Shown: one piece after another, positions 45,201 to 57,062 of the stretch | Position numbering within the stretch: the stretch's first letter is position 1 | Layout of the letters: each line of letters starts with the position of its first letter | Assembly (NCBI RefSeq): GCF_030463535.1 | Contig: NC_132878.1 | Coordinates: forward strand, 86,279,355-86,343,354 | Direction: 5' to 3' | Source: Salminus brasiliensis | Taxonomy: Eukaryota; Chordata; Actinopteri; Characiformes; Bryconidae | DNA length: 64,000 nt | Position numbers and translations under genes: made by a program | Notes under the pieces: generated by a model | The model's database searches: none | Seen by the model: only the letters and a program-made list of their open reading frames with translations | Told to the model about the DNA's origin: nothing

Positions 45201-48200
45201 TGGAACCAGAGTCAAGCCTTATCATAAAGGTAAAGAACTAAATCTCTCCTTTCTTTTATATCTTAATTTATATCTTAACTAGTAATCATATCTGACACTA
45301 TGAAATTATGAAACTATGACAAAGAATAATTCAACTCAAAAGTTGTCCAGTACTTCATTTAGGCCTGGAAATATGGCCAAAATGTCTATATTACTGCTGT
45401 GATGCAAGAACCTTGTACAGTTTTTCCCTTTTTAACATTATATGAATCTGGCAGTTGTTCTTATAATCTATCAAAATTTCATGATGAATGGAGCAATGGA
45501 AATTCTCCACAATCTTTTTACATTGACTTCCATTGAAAGTTAAGAAGGTTTCTTCCTTCTCCTTTAAAGTTGCCATTTGAAGTTGCAAGGTTTTTGCATA
45601 ACAGCTACGATATACAGTATTATTGGTATCTAAGAATTTGATGTAAAGCTTCTGCATTGCTGACCTTTGCCTCTTTGTTTTTAACCGATCACAGAGAATG
45701 ATGAAGAGAATGCAGAATGAAAGCATTTATGTCCGTCACAGCAAGCGAATGTTGGAGGTATGTGGACGTTAAGATTTACTTAATGCCGACGCTAGCTCAT
45801 ATGTTCTCAAACACACTCACTCTCTCTTACAGGGCAGTGATGTAGCCCATGAGGTGGTACTGAAGCAACATGCCAGCACCAGTGAGCTAAAGCGGAACTA
45901 CATGGAAGATGTGCCGGTGTTTGGCCCCACCGACTGGGACAAGCGCCTCTCCACCCACAGTCCTGTCCGCATCCCTCAGACAATCAGTGACCAGGTCCTC
46001 ATCAGCATGGACACAGTGAGTCACACAAACATAGACTGTATGCCCTCTAGCTGCCTGATGTCATTTATGTTGCTTTGCAGTGTTTACTGGATGAAACAAA
46101 CAGCTGCATTTATTTACTGCATTTAAATATCAGGAGCATATACACCAATGTTATATATTTCCCATGTAAATTATTCTGCCATATTTAAGCTTAAAGCTTC
46201 AAATTTCACTTACATAGTATTCAACCAAGTAGCATTATGTAAACTGTGTGTCTAAATCAGACACACAGACACAAACCACATCAAGTAGTCTTTAGTAGAC
46301 TTGCTTATGTGGTTTCTGAGAGTGTATGACATCCTGTTATCTACAGACATGTAAAAAATGTAAAAGCCAAGGAAACCCCCTTTTTAACATATCTAAATAA
46401 ATGGACATGTGATCTTCATTGGAACAATATTGAGAGATGGGGTCATTTAACAGAACATATACAACTAAAGAAATATATTTAATCTAATGTAAAAGAAATG
46501 TAAGAAAATGTGGAGAAATGTAATTACCATTTGTAAAAATGTAATTCATAGAATTTTAGTTTACTTTTGAGTTTAAAGTTGGTACACCCCACATTTGTAT
46601 TACTATGGCTAAAATGGAAGAAATGAGAATCAGGTGCAACACATCAGAGAGGATTTTAGGCTGTGTCCGAAACTGTGCTCTATTCACTATTCCCTACATG
46701 TGGAAATCTGAATCACCATTATAGGGAACAGAATTCACTACATACAAGATAATGAATGACTTGTTATACATGTGAGCTCACAGCTGTACGACAGCAGAGT
46801 ATGTATCATAAGCAGTCTGAATATCACTCTACCTCAGAGAAGCTACACGCAAATCATCAAGCCAAACAACGCGATGGATTATAGGTGTTTTAGTGTACAT
46901 CGTTTGTAGGCTACATATTACGGTAGTAATACCGTGGGATTGTTACAGTGCGCTAAAAATTTGGCACTAACTGGCACTAAAATTTGGGCACCAAACACCA
47001 AAGTAGTGCAAATTGTTTTGTTATGTTAAAGGCATAAGTTCCTTGAGGAACCGGTGGATCTGAAACGGTGGATGAACCTCTTAAGGTGTTTTGAGGAACC
47101 TTCAAAAAGAAAGGGTCCCTCAAAGCACTGTAAGAGATTTCGCTGTCCACTAAATCATTTCTCTACAGAACATTTAAAACAACTGCCAACATGTCCAGAT
47201 CAGGCTGACCTAGAAACTTCAAGTCTCCAACAATCCTAAAATGTCATCACAGGATCTACAGGCAGCTCTTGCCACAGTTAATGTCAAAGTGCAGTATCTA
47301 CCATCAGAAAGAGACTGTACAAGTTTGATTTTCATGGTGCACGTGGAGGAAACCCTTAACGTACATTTATCTGTTCAGAGTACATTGATCCAGAAGTCCT
47401 GATCTTTGTTTTGGCGTTCTCTGGCAAACTTTAGTCTTATCCAGATGCTTTTCTTTGACGACAAGGACTTCCTCCATTTCTTAAAGTTGTGACTATATAT
47501 TTATATCACATTTGATCCATATATGTATATGGACATTGTACCATAATGGTTTAATAGTGTGTCCTCATTGTTTCACATGACTTTAAACAAATGAACATAA
47601 GAATTCACATAGCAAAAAACATTATTAGCAGAAGTACCATGTTGAAGGCGTCGTAGTCCATTCATTTTAGAATTGTTCGAGGAGAAAATTGTGTATGTTT
47701 CATTTCATTTATTCCTTTATTGTGTGAGCATCCTTTTAACTTTGTTTCTTGCCTTCTGCAGCTGGAAACAGAGACAGTCATTATCAGACAGGTCAGACAC
47801 TCAATCCCTCCTTTCTCTTTCATCTATTTACTGTACATTCAAGGTGACAAGTTGTTAAGTAATCTTAGACATACTGTACAGGGGATGTACAACATAATGG
47901 AAATGCCACATAAAACATTCATAATTACAATATAATTACAGACTGTAGCCCATCTGTTAATGCGCAGCCACCTATTCATCATCCACCATTGGAAAGAGAC
48001 CATCTTAGGACCACCACTGACTAATTGGATGGTGGACCATTTTCAAAACTGCAGTGCCACTGACATGATAGAGACGTCTTAGTATGTGTTGAGAAATGTT
48101 CACAGACTGAAAATATATAGCCGACACTGGTCTTGTGGTCAGAAACTGACCAGGGAGGAAGGGCTATAGAAACACATATTGCACATGAAAGAACAGTAAC

Positions 48201-48903
48201 TAAGGTAGCTAGCTGTACACCTATACTGTGGTAAGGGTAAGTGCAGACTGCACCCAAGCAACACTGCTGAGACTGATACAGTCATAGTAGTGGGACACAA
48301 ACATGCCTACCTAACAGCTGTGCTGATAATAGATGTGCTGTTCATCACCTAAATAATATCTGGTGTATGGCGGTCCTGTCATGGTCCTTTTCCGCTGATT
48401 GATTGGGTAGATGAGGCCAGCAAATAGTGAATGAAAATATGGGCTACAGTCACACAGTGAGTGTAAACATACAAAGTGCTGCTGTACGTAAGTGTACCTA
48501 GCAAAGTGGCCAGTGAGTTTGATTGTTTAATATGAGGTTTCCATATTTCCATTTTTTGGACACCTCCTGTATTTGCTTATGAGGTCTCTGACACTGTATG
48601 ACATATTGTTTCTAAACAAATGTACAGACAAAATATGAGGTTGCTATCGACCATTTTTAGCTACACTTAGCTACTTTTGTCATTTTTTATAATGAAACGT
48701 TTGTCATATAGTGTGAGAGAACCTCTGTGGATCAAATTATGTTATTATGGATCCACCCTGTTGCCTTGCCTTACAATTGGTTTTATGGAAGCGGAAAAAA
48801 ATAGAGAGTGAATGAAAAGGATCCATCACTAACACATGGTTTTACTTTCCAGGTGGTAGAAGAAGAAGTGTCGGACATCACTGAAACGTCTTTTTCTTAC
48901 TAA
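27142..48903 (+). CDS. epb41: Protein 4.1 family cytoskeletal adaptor (FERM-FA-W-motif array-SAB), 1340 aa, 27 coding exons
   Basis: Links spectrin-actin to membrane proteins (family knowledge). Exons: 27142-27198, 27323-27427, 27695-27737, 27835-27910, 28766-28984, 30285-30372, 31186-31338, 32405-32499, 33433-33581, 33677-33781, 34399-34581, 35386-35505, 36619-37122, 37790-37948, 38461-38658, 39416-39610, 40957-41058, 41603-41797, 42071-42319, 43110-43292, 43413-43583, 44244-44560, 45200-45229, 45695-45757, 45833-46015, 47762-47791, 48853-48903. All junctions are GT-AG and phases close to 1341 codons. FERM at residues 1-279 ([25 protein letters not shown]), FA at 280-330 (LGSRFRFR), repeat array 329-1116, Pro-rich 1117-1222, SAB 1233-1314 ([21 protein letters not shown]). 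The canonical 4.1 C-terminal domain is absent. The start matches the internal ATG (80-kDa form) of 4.1R, and an in-frame TGA lies upstream. Upstream headpiece exons were not found. It could be an ohnolog rather than strict EPB41. Confidence 0.9.
27279..27320 (+). repeat. (TG)n tract forming the 3' splice site of FERM exon 2
   Basis: About 19 TG units end in tatag just before the exon at 27323. Confidence 0.9.
27928..27973 (+). repeat. (CA)n microsatellite after FERM exon 4
   Basis: About 22 CA units start 18 bp past the exon end at 27910. Confidence 0.9.
28711..28760 (+). repeat. (TG)n tract before FERM exon 5
   Basis: An interrupted TG run ends tgtatgtag directly at the exon start 28766. 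Confidence 0.9.
30213..30276 (+). repeat. (TG)n tract before FERM exon 6
   Basis: About 31 TG units with one TT interruption, then ttaatgcag and the exon at 30285. Confidence 0.9.
30541..30880. repeat. Dispersed fish repeat (aaccggattccaaaaaagtt family)
   Basis: The motif ccaaaaaagttgggacac recurs in weaker form at 30742 (ccccaaaaagttgggacaag). The left part resembles a very common non-autonomous fish DNA element. It is intronic. Confidence 0.5.
34060..34265 (+). mobile_element. SINE-like repeat family C, copy 1
   Basis: The run gagcagttggccttgctctc followed by ggggtgggttgatggc, and later ccaaattgggtaaaaaatta, is shared in diverged form with 44645-45045. It is intronic. Confidence 0.5.
35835..36345 (+). 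mobile_element. Internally deleted Tc1-like element in an intron of the 4.1 gene
   Basis: DNA blocks gtgatggctagacgactgg, tctggtatgcagtggtcagt and later ggatctgctgctaacgtctt belong to one common fish Tc1 family, with most of the transposase middle removed. Its start carries an acceptor-like tctacag at about 35982 and an open frame to 36207. Confidence 0.7.
36619..37122 (+). other. Largest array exon: coiled coil with 10-residue repeats
   Basis: This 504-bp exon encodes about 168 residues. The units [30 protein letters not shown] and [10 protein letters not shown] are four tandem decapeptides, and GLQKVI occurs twice upstream. It ends with EAWYILLD. The composition predicts a long charged helix (inference). 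Confidence 0.85.
39706..40490. mobile_element. Tc1-like non-autonomous element with nested SINE
   Basis: The left end aagtaccagtcaaaagtttg is mirrored by the right end gcttttgactggtactgtat. A SINE occupies about 40008-40280. It lies in the intron between array exons 16 and 17. Confidence 0.7.
40008..40280 (+). mobile_element. tRNA-derived SINE, plus orientation
   Basis: The head ggggcagtggtggctcagcg is A-box-like and is followed by a diverged B box. The body shares ctgccactgttg, ctcactgcccctag and atgggttaaatg with the copy at 14765-15012. The tail is gtgacaaatacgtgtacctt. Confidence 0.75.
41121..41437. mobile_element. MITE copy 4 (same family as 14631), diverged
   Basis: The ends taggggttggcaatataata and ccatattgaccacccctag are mirrored; the inner block ggatgaagtgcaacac matches the other copies. 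Confidence 0.6.
43606..44089. mobile_element. Non-autonomous DNA transposon family A, copy 2
   Basis: The ends tatggacaaatgtataagg and ggggtgtccacaaacatttg are shared with 24634 and 59202. It is in reverse orientation relative to copy 1. Confidence 0.65.
44244..44560 (+). other. Exon 22 of the 4.1 gene: coding minisatellite, nine PRPELK-type units
   Basis: From about 44290 to 44450 an 18-bp unit (ccccgtccagagcttaaa) repeats nine times with PT, LK or FK variants. This gives a Pro-rich, SH3- or polyproline-like stretch between the W-motif array and the SAB region. Phase 1 in, phase 0 out. Confidence 0.9.
44645..45045 (+). mobile_element. SINE-like repeat family C, copy 2
   Basis: Includes agagagcacaattggc and, near the end, gaatgggtgggttatttggc and ccaaattgggga. 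It shares a theme with 34060-34265. Confidence 0.5.
45200..45229 (+). other. 30-bp microexon ([10 protein letters not shown]) of the 4.1 gene, duplicate of 47762-47791
   Basis: Phase 0-0. It has 22 of 30 bases in common with the microexon at 47762 ([10 protein letters not shown]). The downstream intron start is also alike (ctctcctttcttt versus ccctcctttctct), so exon and flank were duplicated together. Confidence 0.7.
45695..46015 (+). other. Spectrin-actin-binding (SAB) exons of the 4.1 gene
   Basis: The 63-bp exon 45695-45757 ([13 protein letters not shown]) corresponds to 4.1R exon 16, also 63 bp, whose inclusion controls spectrin-actin binding in red-cell maturation (known). Exon 45833-46015 carries [11 protein letters not shown] and [11 protein letters not shown], the conserved SAB core. 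Confidence 0.85.
46667..46965. mobile_element. MITE family D, copy 1
   Basis: It begins gctgtgtccgaaactgtgct then ctattcactat. This matches the reverse complement of the right end of the copy at 55328-55703. Confidence 0.6.
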
Positions 48904-49000
48904 TACATTAATCCCAGATGCACTGCAGTTATAGCTTTTGTACCACATTAATAATGCATTTTAATCATTAGAGCTTGTATTTGATACTAGTCTATATACA

Positions 49001-49993
49001 GTTGGTGGGGAGTTTACATGCACTTATCATGGACATGAATGTATTGACAATATTGGGTTTCCAGGGATTTTTGGGGCAGAATGAGTGAACAACATGCATC
49101 TTACAGGAACACAGGGTCAAATATATATGTGCAGGGTCAAAAATTTTTACCCACTTGCTTAGGCCACAGACTCTTAACTTTCTGTTAGTGATCATGATCG
49201 ACTACAGCTGGTAGCTTCTCTGTGCTCACATTAAAGGGTTTATTACACTGATTGGAATGACCAACACACAGTACAATGAGAAAGGTTCAAGATAGTATTC
49301 AATATTTCAATTCAATAGTTCAAGTCTCAGTATAGGTCTGAGAAGGATGGGTGTAGATTTACACAAGTCAGAAATGTCTCTTGGAGCCATTTCTAGACAA
49401 CTGCAGGTTCCAAGATCACCAGTTCAAACAATTGTAAGATGATGCATTCAACCCCAAGAACACTGTACCAACTGTTGAACCTGGTGGTGGTAGCATCATC
49501 GTGCTCTGGGGTAGTTGTGCTGTGAGTTGAATTGGTACATTGCCAAGTAGGTGTTCAAAACAGGACAACCTCAAACGCACATTAAAGATGGCTGTGTAAT
49601 AGAAAAAACAGGCCAACATTAAGCTTTTGGATTGGTATTCAGCCACCTCAGCCACAACCCTATTGAAAATATGTAGACTGAGCCTTAGAGTGAGGTCTGT
49701 GCCAAAAAACCAACACATTAAACTGAACTCTATAAAGTCTGCCAGGAACATCAAATATCCAACCAAGATTCTGACAGAAACGTGTTGTTGCAGTTAACTG
49801 AATATTAACCGAATATGTAGTGTGTTGTATGTATATTTCTGACCCTGTATTAATTTCAGAAGATTCTCAAAATGTAAGCATGTGCACAACATATATGTTA
49901 AAGATGTATGTTGTTCACTCATTCTGGCCCGGAAACAAAGCCAGTTAAAATAATTTCATGATGAGTGTATGTAAATGTCTGACCAAACTGTGT
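49001..49993 (+). mobile_element. Deleted Tc1-like element, about 990 bp
   Basis: The left end acagttggtggggagtttac and right end gtaaatgtctgaccaaactg are mirrored imperfectly. Decayed transposase-like DNA lies between, with many stops. Confidence 0.65.
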
Positions 49994-51276
49994 TATAATA
50001 CACAACATGCTGCGATTCCTATAACCTTTGTGAGAAGCTACATAGTGAGTAATTAATGAGAGAAAAATCTTTTTCATGTTTTTAGGAGTAGATTGATGAA
50101 AGCAATATCTTTGACTAAAGCTACAACCCAGCTAAATGAAAGTCTACCACTGTGTTAATTTAGCATTGCTGATCCCACAAAACCTATCATTAGGAGACCA
50201 ATTTGGAATGACTCTCAGTACATTTTGATTTCTAACAAAAGAACAAAACTGACTAAAACTAAACTAAACTTTTTTGGAAAATATAAACACAACTTTCTAT
50301 TGATTTCTAACTAAAATACACAAACTAAAAGAAGCAGGGTGAATGTTCCTGTGCACTGAAAAATATTGCACTAAATTCAACTTAATTTTCTCATTAACAT
50401 AGAAGGTCAACACAGTTTTGTTTGGAATATCAGTCTTGTAATAAATTAAAGAATACATGTGAAAAAGTTTGGGTTTGTGTACTGTATATTTTATGTGAGT
50501 ACTTTGTGTTTATATGACACATATTTTCCTATATATACTTTTTTAATTGGATGTAATTTTATGTTTGACACCTGCACAAAGAGAAATTCTTTGTACACCG
50601 ATGTGATGAATATAGATTCTGATTCCAATTCTGATAAATTAATTAAGCTGAATCTCAAAAATATAGTTTTTCATGCATTGCTTCAGGCATGATTCAGGTA
50701 CCTTAAACTGGTCACATACTTATAAGGGAGAAATCCACTGATTATTTTTATATTCTACATAGTAATTCAAAGGATAAGATGTAAACAAAGTTATGTATTA
50801 TCCAATTTGTTATGGTTTTATGTGAGATGCTCCATTGTAAAGAAATTTGTTGAATGTTGAAATTGTGTTGAATGTTTTTTGAATACGCTGCCCAATTCAT
50901 AATGAGAGGGCTTTGGGATTAAAACAGTCCCTCATTGGCAGAGAGGTACGTTTAAGGCATCATTAGGCAAAAAAAGCCTACCAATGTTTTACCATGATCA
51001 ACATTACACTTACAAAACTCTAAAGGTGTGCAGGTGTATTGTAGGCAGTGTGGAGGCAGGACATTAGTCCGAGTTCTTTTTTTACTGTTGCTCTCAGTAG
51101 AGTCCAAAACAATGTCCATAGAACTAATGAGAGCAGTTAGGTCCACCCATGAACAATAACAAAACACTAAAGTAACAAAGTGCAGAATGATTACAAAAGC
51201 CAGAGAACAGACCCACAGAGTGTTTAACACCCAGGTAGTATCTTCAACAATCAACAATGCAAGATGAAGACACAGA

Positions 51277-51576
51277 GGGTGCATCCAAGTTGCATACTAC
51301 ACACTAACACTGTACGTTAATACGGTATGTATTAATCTTAATAATGAGAGTTTGGGTTAGTACACCAAATATTAACATACTAATCTGTTTCACACCAACA
51401 GGAAATGATTAAGGACAATAGCGTCCACTGAAAGCATACTTAAAAACTAACCGGCTGTAAGTATGCATTGTGGATTTTTAAAACATACTCGAGTTTACTT
51501 TGTACTACATACTCCACTAACATTCTACATATTAAGAAACCAGCATTAGTAAGTAGTGTGCAACTGGGATGCACCC
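51277..51576. mobile_element. 300-bp MITE with inverted ends
   Basis: The left gggtgcatccaagttgcata and right agtgtgcaactgggatgcac (then cc) are inverted copies. Internal sequence is AT-rich and non-coding. Confidence 0.75.
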
Positions 51577-54500
51577 ACAGCAAACACAGGTATATACCTC
51601 CAAACTCCACCTGAGACAACTGGGCAGGATAAGGAAAGGGCATGGCTACAAAGTAGGCACAGGTGGGAACACTAAAGAATGGGCGGGGCTAGGGAGAATA
51701 TAAACTAATACCCCAGCAAATGGGGTATGAAAACAAAAGGGACAGAGACTAAAACAAGGGATGGGCCTGGGCTAAACATGACAGTTGATTTACTGGTAAT
51801 TCTGGATCACAATTTAAATGGCTATATTTGCAGTGAAGACATTGCGACCGATGGGTCCTCTTATGACCACTGTATAGAAACTGGTAAGTTACACACAAAA
51901 CGGATAAGTGAAATTCCCATTAACACCTGAGCAAAAAACAATCGGGGTAAGGAAGCTGACGTTGCTCTGTTCACAACCATAATCAAAAGTCCATCTGTCA
52001 CAGGAGCAAATTCACACTGAAAACGGAAATGACTTGCTGCAAAGGCTACAGGGTTTGATAAGACACGCTAAGCTGCTGCAGTGATTGCTGGGCTGCTGGT
52101 CACCAGACTGCCCGACTGGGCTGTGCATTCACGGCTCTGACTGCATGGCTGCTGTTTAGGATTATCTGTTAATAATGAAACGCTGGATTAATCGCCACTT
52201 TCTGGACTGTCATAAAGCATGAGCTTTACACACTCAATACACACGCCCCTTGTCTCAGAACAGGAGTGCTGATATAGGACCAGTGAGGGTACTGAACTGA
52301 ACTGAATTCAATCCCTATTGAGCAGTTAACCTCTGGACGTCAGCAGTAAACAGAGCAACAATAGTGTACAGGGTTTATAAGATGAATGTGCAGGCTGGCT
52401 TTGGGAAGCTTGATCACAGCTGGTGTGTGTGTGTGAGTGGAGGGGGTTGTTCCCCATTTATACACCATCTGACATTTCTGTGAAGTTCAAAGACTTCTCT
52501 TTGGACAAAAGCAGTAACCTACTGTAGGTTAGCTTGTAGAGAGAGGCAGTATGAGAGTCCGATATGAGGAGGTTAAATGTACAGCCTAAACAAAAAGGGT
52601 TCTATACAGTCCTGAAAAATGTTTTCAGTGCTATCTAGAACCATAGTAGTACATATTCTACACTTTGGGTCAAACGAGTTATTAATGACCCTGATTTATG
52701 ACCCTGAGTGACAGGTCAGTTTAATTGACAGGACACACTTCCAGTCCCCCTGCTCCTCAACGATTTATGGCACCGATGTCGCACAGTTTGGGTCAGTCAA
52801 ACACAAAGCATTTAAATATGTTAATGTATATTGTATATTGTATATTGTATGTATATTCTTCAAAAACAAGTTGAAGACATTAAAACATTTCATAAACAAG
52901 AAGTTAATGATTCTAAAATAGTTAAAGAAATGACTTGTGCAAGAAACAAGTTGCGCATTGGAACCTGGAAAAAAACAGGAACATCAGCTTGAGTTCTGGA
53001 AAAGAACTGGAAAATTCTTGACTGGTCAAGTCATTCACTTACGTTTGCCCTTTATATGCTGGAGAACGAGTTGCAGATTTCGAGTACTGAGCAAAGTTCA
53101 TTTACTGTATGTTCCCCGGCTATGTTACAGACATTGTGGTGCCGTGATAAGTGTGTGTGGGAGGGGGGTTAGGCACAAAAAGTGATGTAATTCCTACATG
53201 GTAATACTGAAATATGAAAAAAAATTACTGTTAAATATCTGAGAATGTGAACTATAGCTTCTTAAGCTGCATTGGATTAGGCACTCTTATAACCTAAGAA
53301 TACAGTCAGTTTGTTGCTTTGTGTAATTACAAAAACAATATTTTTCAATATAGTCAGTTTCTGCAGAGGAAAGTTTTAAAATGATGCCTTTCCCTCTACC
53401 ATTATTGAGAGCACTCTATATAATCACTGTCCAATAAAAAGATGTATCTCCGAAATGGGGATTTTAGTGGAGAAGGCACAGAAGTAAGTACATTTCAAGT
53501 AATTTAGTAAAGTGTTTCTATTGGTCCTTTCATTCAGAATTATTTACACAGATTACAAAGCAGCTACAAGCTTCAATCACCGGGGAAAACTAAAAATGAA
53601 CACAAATTGGAGATACATGGTTTTTATTGGACAGCAGCTGTCTCCTTGTAAAGTAGGGCAGTCCTATTGATTTTGTTAAACTGAAGACATTTGTGTTTGA
53701 GATTAGAAGATGAATGAGATGAGACAGTAGATCAGAATTTCAGCTTTTATGTTCTGATATTTACGTCTAGATGTTGAACAGCTTGAACATGGCATCTTTG
53801 ATGGCAGACCACCCAATTTTAAGGTAGGCAACAGAACTGGAAGAGATTGTTTGCATGCCCTGGGCTTGCAATACACGCATCAAGCTGGCGACACAATGGC
53901 ACCACGTAACTGCTGCACTGTTCTTTTCTGATGTGTTCTCAGGCTGTTACCACAATGTCTTTCAGCTGCTGTTTGTTTGTGGGATGTCTCTCTTCAGTCT
54001 TCTCTTTTTGAAGTGCTTGCTCCGTTGGGTAAAGGTCTGTTTATTGACTTGATGAGTCTTAACCCTTCCACTTTTTCTCCATGATGAAGTCCTTTGTTGT
54101 GTGTGTTTGGCTCACAGTCTTGCTGCATGAAGTACCTTAAACCTAAAAAAAATTATTTTTATAAAAAAGAAAATACAATATTTTACAGGGTAGCAGCCTG
54201 AATCTATATATTTTCCCATCGATTTTTAGTTTTCTACACCATTTGACCCCGACAGCAGCTTTTTACATTGTGTGTCCATTTCCTGATGAATGGATTCATT
54301 GAAATGGTCCCAAATGGCGAGGAATACAGTGTCTTCATCATTTACTGATTTGGAAAGTTCTGAACATTTTTGCTTCTCTTGTAAAGTTACCATTTCACAA
54401 ATATTCTTTAACATGTATGTATTTATTATTCATCCTGATATTGTATTTTTGGCACTGAAAACAGTTCTCTTATACCTTATACTCTTTGGCTGCAAAGTTG

Positions 54501-55327
54501 CTCATAGACACACGTGTGTCTGTAGTCTGTTCTCTATTTGATCTATCTGCAATGCAAACTCACTCAACTGACAAACTCACTCATACAGAAGGCAATGTTA
54601 ACATGGCTGGTTCAGTGGATCTCTTTGAAATGAAAGATGGAACACTTATGACTCCTGTGATATATCAAATAGCTGTGACAGCAACTTCCATTGAGCAGGA
54701 ACCAGACAGACTCTTTGTGAGGCACAGAACACAATCAACACTCTTCAGAAAATATTGCAAAACATAATTATTTGGAGTCACCATTGAAGAACCACTTCTG
54801 CCTTCCCAAAGAATGTTTCTGTGCATGGTTGGACCTTTGTAAATGCAATATGTGAATGAAGGCCTGAAATCAGTCGTAGAAATCACTTTTACTTCTAAAA
54901 ACCTTTTCTTAAAGCTTCTTCAAAGCACCTTAAGAGCTTTTTCCACAGTTTTAAATTGAATAACCTCCAAAAGTTCCTCAAGGATCCTATACTTTTAACA
55001 CTGTAGAGAAACATTATTGAGGACACTCTATATAATCACTGTCCAATAAAAAGATATATCTCCGAAATGGGGATTTTAGTGGAGAAGGCACAAATGTGAA
55101 CTTTGAATTGAAGTCAGTTCATTCCAAGTAATTTAGTAACGTGTTTCTATTGGTCCATTCATTCAGAATTATTTACACAGATTACAAAGCAGCTACAAGC
55201 TTCAAACACCGGGGGAAACTAAAAATGTTTTGAAGACACTGTAGTTATGATCTTGTGAGCTAGTCAAAAGTATATAGCTAGATTTCTCCTGGACATCCCC
55301 TGCCAGAGTAGGGTTCTGTTTAATTCC

Positions 55328-55703
55328 ATCACCGAAACTGTGCCCTATTTACTATATAGTGATTCCACAATTGTTGAGGTGTCCGAAACGTATAGCCAAT
55401 TTTACTGTGCACTGTAGCAATCCCACAATGCACCAAAATATATAGAGCATATTTGAGGTACACTAAAAGCACGTACTGGAATATCCATAATCCATCACAG
55501 TGTTTGTTTTTTGCAGCTTCTTTGAGAATGAGTTCAGACGACGTTCAGATCAGTTATGCGATGCAATCTGCTGTCGCACAGCAATGAGCTCACTCGCATG
55601 CCAATGTGTCTCATTCTGTTGTGTATAATAGTGCTGTTTAAAGTGATCTGGATTTTTACATGTAGGATATAGTGAATAGAGTGTAGTTTCAGACACAGCT
55701 CTG
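55328..55703. mobile_element. MITE family D, copy 2
   Basis: The left end accgaaactgtgccctattt and right end tagagtgtagtttcagacac then agct are inverted relatives. It matches 46667-46965 in the opposite orientation. Confidence 0.65.
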
Positions 55704-56213
55704 GTCATTAAGCACTGGTTTCCAAACCCTGTGTTGGAGGATTACTAATTTTCCACACAAGGGGAGGATAAGAACAGGTAAAATGAGCACAGTGGCATAT
55801 ATAAAAACACCACTTATTGTGTTCATTTTATATGTAATATTACAATACATATTAGTATATTTATGAGTAAATAAACACTGACTACCCAGATGAGCAACTT
55901 TTTAATTCAGATTTTCCCAGATCTACATCTTCTGCACAACACTCTGTAGCTGAAATATGAAGAGTAAAAAGGGTATGGACCTTTGGACTGTACAGCTTCT
56001 AGACACTAGAAGGCCAGCTGTCCCATTTTTGAAGGTACTTCAGAAAATATAGAAGCCATAAAGAAAAGGGAGGAAAAGGTGGTGGAGGGTGAAGGTTTTG
56101 AAAGTCTCTACTTTCAGAAAGCAGAAAGTATAGAAAGGAATTTATAGGAAGAAGGTGAACTTTTAGACATGGTCTTTGTCCCAAATGTCAGATTGAACGG
56201 CTCCTTTCTGTGG

Positions 56214-57062
<849 letters not shown>

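Larger units (their letters stand above)
48904..56213. other. Gene-free stretch between the 4.1 gene and tmem200b
   Basis: No exon or open frame with family resemblance was found. It holds a Tc1 remnant (49001-49993), a MITE (51277-51576), two near-identical family B copies (53401-53598 and 55013-55227), a family D MITE (55328-55703), and a LINE-like tail near 50600-50650. The remainder is AT-rich unique sequence. Confidence 0.6.

Noticed and set aside
51727-51930. 67-codon plus-strand frame in the 48.9-56.2 kb spacer
   Set aside because: No family resemblance, no splice context, and length within chance expectation.
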